DNA from: Spirochaetaceae bacterium
GTDB lineage: Bacteria; Spirochaetota; Spirochaetia; DSM-2461
NCBI GenBank assembly: GCA_003246505.1
Contig: QKAI01000226.1
Coordinates: 1-14,803, forward strand
Reading direction: 5' to 3'
Length of the DNA: 14,803 bases
Both the position numbers and the translations under genes were made by a program. Shown in pieces: positions 8,289 to 13,987 of the stretch (positions within the stretch are counted from its first letter, which is position 1; every line of letters starts with the position of its first letter). The notes beneath the pieces were generated by a model. That model did not search any database. It was given only the letters and a program-made list of their open reading frames with translations, and was not told the DNA's origin.

Positions 8289-8302
8289 GGCAACCTGTTG
8301 CC
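8289..8302. repeat. Operator-like palindrome at the start of the gltB transcript
   Basis: GGCAAC-AG-GTTGCC on the minus strand is a perfect 6+6 dyad centred about 12 bp downstream of the predicted start site (near 8307). The position suits a repressor site that blocks early elongation, or a 5' stabilising hairpin. I do not recognise it as the site of a named regulator. Confidence 0.5.
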
Positions 8303-8313
8303 GCGTGGGCTAA

Positions 8314-8343
8314 ACTATAATATGAAAGATACATATTTGTCAA
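8314..8343 (-). promoter_or_regulatory. Sigma70-type promoter for gltBD
   Basis: A perfect TTGACA (8338-8343) is followed after 18 bp by TATAGT (8314-8319); an overlapping TATTAT gives an alternative -10 at a 15-bp spacing. The DNA upstream is AT-rich, as in UP elements. The predicted start near 8307 gives a leader of about 175 nt. The rest of the gene-free stretch 8133-8392 holds the dyads listed separately, and no clear terminator is seen directly after the PAS-HPt stop codon. Confidence 0.65.
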
Positions 8344-8392
8344 TTGAACAACAATAAATATTCGAGAATGTATGATAAATAAATTGGTCTTT

Positions 8393-9904
8393 TCAGATAA
8401 GGGACAGAATCGTTTCCGAAGCCCCGTCAAAATCGATGTTTTCCGTCTTTTCCCGGATCACCTTCACCACCGATTTCCAGTCATCCCCCCACTCCAGGGA
8501 GGCGTAATGTTCCAGGCTCGTGATCAGGCCGTTGTAATCCCCCGCCTCGCAGAGGGAGAGCAGTTCCGTGAGAAGCTCCTTCTGCCGGCTGTCAAGGGTC
8601 AGCAGGGAGAGGTCGCTCTGGATCTCACTTCCCTTCCCCTCCTCCTCGTCGCCCCTTTTGAGTATGGCGACAACGGCCCTCAGGGATTCGGTGAACCGGA
8701 TTATGAGATCATCCGCCTCATCCCACTCATCCTTTCTCATGTAGCCTTCCAGGAGATTGGCTTCGTCCTGCAGCAGATAGGCGCCGATAATACCGGCCAC
8801 CCCCTTAATGCTGTGCACAAGGATCTGGGCATCCTTCCGCCTGTCCCGGTAGAGCGCCGGCAGGGTATCCGGCACCGGACCGTAATCCTGGATGAAATCC
8901 TTTCTCACCGTTTTGTAAAGTTCCTCATTATTCTCCAGCATCTGAAGGGCCTTTACCCTGTCCACCAGAGCGGGGGCGGAGGAGAATTGCACCGGACCCT
9001 CGGACAGGGGCGCCGATCCGTCCCGGCCCTCCCGGTGCAGACTGCCCGTATAGCCCTTGATGACCTTGAGCATATTCATGCCGTCGGAGGAGATCTTCCT
9101 TATGCTGTCCAGGATGTCGGCCACCACCGGATTGTCGTTCTTGCTCAGGGCTATTTCCGAATAACCGAGGATGCCGCTGACCAGGTTTCCGGTCTTTTCA
9201 ATCAGCTCATCCACTTTCAGACAGTTCATCTCCACTTCCGAGAGCCGGTCCAGCCTCTCCAGGAGATAGTGCTCCCCGGTCTTGTCGTCAATTATGATAA
9301 AGAAACTGTTTTCCCCCAGGGGAACCATATAAAAATCAAGCCAGAATAGCTGCCCGTTGATCTCAAAGCGGAAATGGCTCATATCCCGGGAACGGAGTTC
9401 TCCCAGATTCCCCATTTTGGAGAGGATTTTCTCCCCGATTTCCCTGCTGAAGACCTTTTCCAGGGTGGGGGCGTACCCTTTCTGCCCCAGGACAAGGGAG
9501 ATATCCCCCACGAAATGGGAGCGATGGATGCGGCCTTCCCCGTCGACTATGAGAAAACTGCTGTTGAGATTATCCAGAAGGACGCGCTTGAGCCGTTCGC
9601 TCTCCTTGAGAAGATTGTCCTTGTAGCTTTCCATCTGGGTGGATTTGATGAATATGCAGCCCGGCCTATTCCCTTCCGGCGGCCAGCAGACGATGCTCGC
9701 TCCGGGGAAACAGGAGGCGCAGTCCCCCGCCCGGGGAAAGCCCCCGGGGCAGTTACGAGTCAGCTCATCGGAAATTCTGTTGAGATAGGGTCTGGCGATT
9801 TCATTACTATCTATAATATTTAACTCTTTATCGACGGTTATGATACCGAAATCCAGCCGGTCTGCCAGCTCAATAAGCTCGTTCGAGTGAATAATCCCTT
9901 CCAT
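8393..9904 (-). CDS. PAS-PAS-HPt signalling protein with a degenerate kinase dimerisation segment and no ATPase domain
   Basis: The 503 residues contain no transmembrane segment, so it is probably cytoplasmic. By eye: a PAS-like region (about 11-90: LDFGIITVDKELNIIDSN) holding cysteines 52, 62, 65, 73 and 83; a short helical linker; a second PAS-like region (about 106-205: NLNSSFLIVDGEGRI); and a DHp-like helix at 232-250 (VSGILGYSE) where the phospho-acceptor histidine position aligns with Glu236. No HATPase motifs follow. At about 320-415 is an HPt domain with LVHSIKGVAGIIGA, His364 being the likely phosphorylation site. The last 70 residues resemble the tail that follows HPt domains in hybrid kinases (IDFDGASETILSL). 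It probably relays phosphate from an unlinked kinase to a response regulator. Partners are unknown. There is no SD; the start ATG lies in an inverted repeat and an in-frame TAG precedes it. Confidence 0.75.
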   Translation of the reverse strand: MEGIIHSNELIELADRLDFGIITVDKELNIIDSNEIARPYLNRISDELTRNCPGGFPRAGDCASCFPGASIVCWPPEGNRPGCIFIKSTQMESYKDNLLKESERLKRVLLDNLNSSFLIVDGEGRIHRSHFVGDISLVLGQKGYAPTLEKVFSREIGEKILSKMGNLGELRSRDMSHFRFEINGQLFWLDFYMVPLGENSFFIIIDDKTGEHYLLERLDRLSEVEMNCLKVDELIEKTGNLVSGILGYSEIALSKNDNPVVADILDSIRKISSDGMNMLKVIKGYTGSLHREGRDGSAPLSEGPVQFSSAPALVDRVKALQMLENNEELYKTVRKDFIQDYGPVPDTLPALYRDRRKDAQILVHSIKGVAGIIGAYLLQDEANLLEGYMRKDEWDEADDLIIRFTESLRAVVAILKRGDEEEGKGSEIQSDLSLLTLDSRQKELLTELLSLCEAGDYNGLITSLEHYASLEWGDDWKSVVKVIREKTENIDFDGASETILSLI

Positions 9905-9930
9905 CAGTTTTATTATAAACTATGGAAGGG
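9896..9930. repeat. 35-bp near-perfect inverted repeat covering the start codon of the PAS-HPt gene
   Basis: On the minus strand CCCTTCCATAGTTT pairs with AAACT(G)ATGGAAGGG: a 14-bp stem with a single bulged G and a 6-nt loop ATAATA. The right arm contains the start ATG (9902-9904) and the loop overlaps a TATAAT. No T-run follows, so it is not a standard terminator for lacZ. In a transcript reading through from lacZ, the start codon would be buried in this hairpin. Confidence 0.8.
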
Positions 9931-9939
9931 AAATAGCAA
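9912..9939 (-). promoter_or_regulatory. Candidate promoter for the PAS-HPt gene giving a leaderless mRNA
   Basis: TTGCTA (9934-9939), a 16-bp spacer and a perfect TATAAT (9912-9917) precede the ATG at 9904 by only 7 nt. The transcription start would therefore fall on or next to the A of the ATG. The absence of any SD is consistent with leaderless translation. The -35 box is only a 4/6 match. Confidence 0.5.
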
Positions 9940-9943
9940 ATTT

Positions 9944-12900
9944 TTATTCCAAAAGAAGAGTAAATTCATACTCCCCGGGAAAAATCCTATACCTGTCCAG
10001 CGTATCGTGTCCGCAGCTCTTCGTGCCCAGTCCCTTCTGCTTCAGATCCACCGTAATAACCGTCTCCTCCAGGGGAACCGGCTCATTGGTATGGAAGCAG
10101 CGCTCCAGCTCCCCGGCCGTATAATGGCTCACGGAAAACTCGAAGAACCCCCGGAAGGTCAGGTCCCCCTTCCCGTCGGAGCGGGTCATGCGGCGCACCT
10201 CAGTCTTGTTTCCGTTCTCCTGGGGGAGGATGTAGGGGACGAACTGCTCCGCCACGGTTCCCCCGTAGAGCCCCACGGGAGCGCAGTTCCGGTCGCTGTA
10301 GTTCTCCCATGGCCCCTTGCCGAACCATTCCACCTTCTCATAGCCCGGTACGGTATGCAGGACAAGCCCCAGGCGGGGCAGATCGGGCAGGCCCGGGTCA
10401 ATGGAAAAGCGGGAATCCAGACCTATCTGCCCCTCCCCGTTTATCCCCAGGGTAAGGGTATGGCCGATGGCTTTTCCCTTGTCCCTGCCGTGATAGGTGC
10501 GGCTGAGGCTCAAGGTCTTTCCCCCTTCGTCGGCGGTCAGCCGGGATTCGGAAAGGGTCAGATCCTTCAAGCCAAGGTTCTTCCAGATCAGGCCCGGTTT
10601 GTCCTCCTGGCCGGTCCATCCCCTGATCTCGTCGTTGTCGGTCAGGGCCCGCCAGATATTCATCTCCGGGAACCGGGCGAAGACGTCCCGTCCCCCCTTT
10701 TTCCAGGAGAGGATCTCCCCCTTCTTCAGGTCCCCCTCTATCTCCCAGTCGCCGCCGGCGAGGCGGACCTTGTCCCCGGTCAGGACCAGTTCGGAGATCA
10801 GATTCCTCCCCGCCGGTTCTTCCATACGGGGCAGGCCGGTCAGGGCGAACTGTTCCCAGGCCACTTCATGGCCGGCGGGAGCCCAGGGTGTCTCCCTTTT
10901 CAGGGAAAAGGAGAAGGTGATGAACGCCTCCTCCCCCTCCGTCAGCCGGGGAAGGTCGTAGCTCAGGGTGAGGGGTACGGTGCGGAAGGGGGCCGCCTGG
11001 GGCAGGTCAGCCCGTCCACCGGCGAAGAGCTTCCCCTGCACTTCGATCTTCCAGTTCAGCTCCAGATCGTCCAGATTGGAGAAGTACTGCCGGTTGGTCA
11101 GGGTAAAACGTCCCTCCGTGGTGCTCAGGGCGTCCATCACCACGGGCTGGGTCAGCTTCTTGAACTCGTACATGGCCGGATGGGGCGTCCGGTCCGGCCA
11201 GATCATCCCGTTGATGCAGAAGTCGAAGTCGTGTATGGTCTCGCCGAAGTCGCCCCCGTAGCCCCAGTACTCGGTTCCCTTTTCATCGGTCAGCTTCAGG
11301 CCCTGGTCCACCCAGTCCCAGATGAATCCGCCCTGGAGACCCTTGTAGCCGTAGAAGGCCTCCCAGTACTCCTTCAGGTTGCCGTTGCTGTTGCCCATGG
11401 CGTGGGAGTATTCGCAGAGGATAACCGGGCGGGGATCCTCCGAATGGAGGGCATGGTCGATGATCTCCTCGATCCGGGGGTACATGGGATTGATCAGATC
11501 GTTATCCCGGTTGCAGCCCCCGGTGTAGTTGTTGGGAACGCCCCCCTGGGTCCAGTACTTCTTGACCTCCCCCTCGTGATGGATGATCCGGGAGGGGTCG
11601 TACCGGCGGACGTTGTCCGCCTGGGCGGAGTGGTTCTCCCCGTTCCCCGTCTCGTTGCCCAGGGACCAGGCGAAGATGGAGGGGTGGTTCTTGTCCCGCT
11701 TCACCATGTTCATGATCCTCTCCTCGAAGGCGGATTTCCAGCGGGGATCCCGGCAGACGGTGGTGTAGTTGGCGTGGGACTCGATATTGGCCTCGTCGAT
11801 GAGATAGATGCCGTACTCGTCGCACAGGTCGTACCAGAGCATGTCGTCCGGGTAGTGGCAGGTGCGCACCGCGTTGAAATTGAACTGCTTGAGCAGGCGG
11901 ATGTCGGCGATCATGGTCTCCCGGGAGACGGTTTTGCCCGTGGTGTCGTCATGCTCGTGCCGGTTGACCCCCTTTATCATGACCGGCTGCCCGTTGAGAA
12001 GAAGCTCCCGGTCCTTAACGCAGACATTCCGGAAGCCTGTCCGGAAGGATCTCAGGTCCACCGTCTCCCCCTCGGCGTCGGTCAGTTCGAAGACCAGGGT
12101 ATAGAGGTTGGGATGCTCGCTCGACCAGGGTTTCATACCCGCCAGCCGGTCCTCCCAGAGGATATGGTAGCGATTGGCCCGGTACTCCCGCTCCGCCGTG
12201 CCGCTCCGGGTGAAGATGAGTTCCTCCCCGTCGTAGAGGCGCATGGTCAGAAGATAATCCTCCACGGGACCCGTACTGGATCTTCTTCCCCCCGATCCGT
12301 CCTCCCCGGTCTCCCGGGTAAAGTTCACCTTCGTATCTACCTTGAGGATGCCCTCTCTGGTTGCCAGATCGTAATCGGCGGAGGCGAAGATATCCTCCAG
12401 GTAGGCCTGTTCGGTGGAGTATAGATAGACGGAGCGGTAGATACCCGCCATCCACCAGTGGTCCTGGTCTTCGATATAGCTTCCGTCGGACCAGCGGAGG
12501 ACCTTGACGGTCAGATCGTTCTTCCCCTCCCGAAGGAAGGCGCTTATGTCGTATTCCGAGGGGAGGCGGCAGTCCTTGCCCATGCCGGCGAAAACCCCGT
12601 TCACATAAATTTCAAAATAGCTCTCCACGCCGCCCAGATGGATGACGGTGCGCCGGTCGGCCCACTCCGCGGGCAGGGTGAAGACCCGGTGGTAGAGCCC
12701 GGTGGGGTTCTCCTCGGGCACCAGGGGATAGTTGTTCTCCCAGGGCATCTGCACGTTGGTATAGATCGGCCTGTCCCAGAAACCCTCCATGGTCCAGTTG
12801 GCGGGGACATTGATACTGTCCCATTTCTCCGGGCCGGCGGGGGGGGCGTCGGCGGGCTTACGGTAGAGCTTGAAGTCCCACTTCCCGTCCAGGGAGAGAA

Positions 12901-13042
12901 AATAGGGGGACCTTTCACGCAGGCCCTGAAGGGCATTCTCCCCGTTCCCATAGGGGATAAGGCAGGAATGGGCGGGCAGCCTGTTGATATGTGTCAGTTC
13001 GGGCATCTCCCAGAAATTTTTGGATACGTTTACAGGTAACAT
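9944..13042 (-). CDS. lacZ: Beta-galactosidase, glycoside hydrolase family 2 (LacZ type)
   Basis: With the start chosen here the protein has 1032 residues, close to E. coli LacZ. The ATG at 13042 is preferred because AAGGAG (13049-13054) lies 6 nt upstream; an in-frame ATG at 13108 would add 22 residues that lack family similarity and overlap the promoters. It hydrolyses terminal beta-galactosides such as lactose, and has no signal peptide. The N-terminal sugar-binding domain carries NVPANWTMEGFWDRPIYTN, followed by Ig-like domains and a TIM barrel. Within the barrel, SLGNETGNG holds the acid/base Glu464 and ILCEYSHAMGNS the nucleophile Glu544, matching E. coli Glu461 and Glu537. Next come GGFIWDWVDQGL and a C-terminal small-chain domain (VEWFGKGPWENYSDR, then LPQENGNKTEVR). 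It is divergent from an AraC regulator, its likely activator. No lactose permease is in the window. Confidence 0.95.
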   Translation of the reverse strand: MLPVNVSKNFWEMPELTHINRLPAHSCLIPYGNGENALQGLRERSPYFLSLDGKWDFKLYRKPADAPPAGPEKWDSINVPANWTMEGFWDRPIYTNVQMPWENNYPLVPEENPTGLYHRVFTLPAEWADRRTVIHLGGVESYFEIYVNGVFAGMGKDCRLPSEYDISAFLREGKNDLTVKVLRWSDGSYIEDQDHWWMAGIYRSVYLYSTEQAYLEDIFASADYDLATREGILKVDTKVNFTRETGEDGSGGRRSSTGPVEDYLLTMRLYDGEELIFTRSGTAEREYRANRYHILWEDRLAGMKPWSSEHPNLYTLVFELTDAEGETVDLRSFRTGFRNVCVKDRELLLNGQPVMIKGVNRHEHDDTTGKTVSRETMIADIRLLKQFNFNAVRTCHYPDDMLWYDLCDEYGIYLIDEANIESHANYTTVCRDPRWKSAFEERIMNMVKRDKNHPSIFAWSLGNETGNGENHSAQADNVRRYDPSRIIHHEGEVKKYWTQGGVPNNYTGGCNRDNDLINPMYPRIEEIIDHALHSEDPRPVILCEYSHAMGNSNGNLKEYWEAFYGYKGLQGGFIWDWVDQGLKLTDEKGTEYWGYGGDFGETIHDFDFCINGMIWPDRTPHPAMYEFKKLTQPVVMDALSTTEGRFTLTNRQYFSNLDDLELNWKIEVQGKLFAGGRADLPQAAPFRTVPLTLSYDLPRLTEGEEAFITFSFSLKRETPWAPAGHEVAWEQFALTGLPRMEEPAGRNLISELVLTGDKVRLAGGDWEIEGDLKKGEILSWKKGGRDVFARFPEMNIWRALTDNDEIRGWTGQEDKPGLIWKNLGLKDLTLSESRLTADEGGKTLSLSRTYHGRDKGKAIGHTLTLGINGEGQIGLDSRFSIDPGLPDLPRLGLVLHTVPGYEKVEWFGKGPWENYSDRNCAPVGLYGGTVAEQFVPYILPQENGNKTEVRRMTRSDGKGDLTFRGFFEFSVSHYTAGELERCFHTNEPVPLEETVITVDLKQKGLGTKSCGHDTLDRYRIFPGEYEFTLLLE

Positions 13043-13048
13043 GGACAG

Positions 13049-13084
13049 CTCCTTCTCATAGGATAATTTCTGCTTGAAAGTATA
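13049..13084 (-). promoter_or_regulatory. lacZ promoter -10 and ribosome-binding site
   Basis: On the minus strand TATACT (13079-13084) is the best -10 candidate. The element 17 bp upstream (TGGCAA) matches the -35 consensus poorly, as often seen at activator-dependent promoters. The start would be near 13072, giving a leader of about 30 nt with SD AAGGAG (13049-13054). This -10 shares base pair 13079 with the -35 box of the opposing araC promoter. Confidence 0.45.
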
Positions 13085-13102
13085 GACCGCCGGGAGTATG
13101 AT
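13074..13102 (+). promoter_or_regulatory. Sigma70-type promoter for the AraC-family regulator
   Basis: TTGAAA (13074-13079), a 17-bp spacer and TATGAT (13097-13102) form a near-consensus promoter on the plus strand. The predicted start is near 13109, only 2-3 nt before the first possible ATG (13112). The next in-frame ATG (13130) would have a 20-nt leader with GGGA 8 nt before it. Confidence 0.6.
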
Positions 13103-13111
13103 TGCCATGGT

Positions 13112-13975
13112 ATGGATGGGAAAAAAGATATGCTATCTGGTATGGAATCGCTGCCCCAGCAGATTGTAAAGAGAACCATGGGGGGGCTGAGTTCCCGGGA
13201 ACAGCTCGGCGCGGGGATCATGCATAAGAAAGGAGTCCGGGAGGATACCTTCGACCGCACCTTCGCCATTTTCGCCCTGGTCTACGTGGCCCGGGGCAGG
13301 GGGGTCTACACCGATCACCGGGGCGTCAGTTACGACCTGAAGCGGGGAACCGTTTTCCAGAGGTTCCCCGGGGTCCCCCACTCCACCTTGCTGGATCCGG
13401 AGAGCGACTGGATGGAATTCTTCATAGACATGGGGCCCTTCCTGAGCGGCGCCCTGCTGGAATCCCGTTTTATCCGGGAGGACAGGCCCGTCCTCTCCCT
13501 CAAGCCGGAGAACCGCCTGGAAACCCGGTTCTACCACTACTACCGGAGTCTGAAGGAGTGTCCCGAAAGGGATCTGAACCGCATGGTCCCCGAGGTCCTC
13601 ACCCTCGTCAACCACATCTATGCCCTGGCCTCGGAGGATCATGACGCCACCGGGGAGAGGGAGATGGTGGACAGCGCACGGAACTACTTCTTCGGGAATT
13701 GCGAAAAAAGAATCAATATAGAGGAATTCTGCCGAGAACGGGGCTGGGGCTACGAGGGTTTCCGGAAGATCTTTAAAAAACATACGGCCCTGTCCCCGGG
13801 GCAGTTTATCATACAGCGCCGGATAGACAGGGCCTGCGAATGGCTTCTGGCCTCGGAATTATCGGTCCGGGAGATAGGAGACCGCCTGGGGTACCCCTCT
13901 CCCTATGAATTTTCCCATCAGTTCAAGAAAATCACCGGTTCATCCCCCCGGGAGTACCGGAAAAGCCAGCTCTGA
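13112..13975 (+). CDS. AraC-family transcriptional regulator with N-terminal cupin-like sensor domain
   Basis: This 287-residue protein has the size and layout of one-component AraC sugar regulators. A cupin-like region spans about 45-105 (GRGVYTDHRG, LKRGTVFQRFPGVPHS), where an inducer would bind. The C-terminal DNA-binding domain (about 198-283) has two helix-turn-helix units: INIEEFCRERGWGYEGFRKI, then LSVREIGDRLGYPSPYEF followed by the family signature FKKITGSSPREYRK. It is divergently paired with lacZ, so activation of lacZ by galactosides is the natural reading, though not shown by the sequence. The start is uncertain: ATG 13112 would be almost leaderless, ATG 13130 has a weak SD, and ATG 13142 is also in frame. 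It ends exactly against the pyrG stop codon. Confidence 0.93.
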   Translation: MDGKKDMLSGMESLPQQIVKRTMGGLSSREQLGAGIMHKKGVREDTFDRTFAIFALVYVARGRGVYTDHRGVSYDLKRGTVFQRFPGVPHSTLLDPESDWMEFFIDMGPFLSGALLESRFIREDRPVLSLKPENRLETRFYHYYRSLKECPERDLNRMVPEVLTLVNHIYALASEDHDATGEREMVDSARNYFFGNCEKRINIEEFCRERGWGYEGFRKIFKKHTALSPGQFIIQRRIDRACEWLLASELSVREIGDRLGYPSPYEFSHQFKKITGSSPREYRKSQL

Positions 13976-13987
13976 TCAGCTTTTTTT
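13961..13987. terminator. Weak bidirectional terminator candidate between the convergent araC-type gene and pyrG
   Basis: AAAAGC (13961-13966) and GCTTTT (13979-13984) can pair around a 12-nt loop that contains both stop codons. Seven T (13981-13987) follow in the plus direction, and TTTT ends the arm in the minus direction. The stem is short and AU-rich, so the call is tentative. With no intergenic DNA, any terminator must lie inside the coding ends. Confidence 0.35.

Noticed and set aside
9896..9943. Intrinsic terminator after lacZ
   Set aside because: The inverted repeat is strong, but the DNA after it (minus strand) is ATTATTCACTCG without a T-run, and it contains the next gene's start.
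9887..12424. 845-codon open frame on the plus strand across lacZ
   Set aside because: Same register effect; no recognisable domain and no ribosome-binding site, while lacZ has both catalytic glutamates.
13043..13108. ATG at 13108 as lacZ start
   Set aside because: The extra 22 residues do not resemble the family and would be encoded across both promoters; the ATG at 13042 has a strong SD.
13098..13170. Short ORFs starting at ATG 13098 or 13107 ahead of the AraC-type gene
   Set aside because: Out of frame with the regulator, very short, and overlapping its promoter and start; no support.
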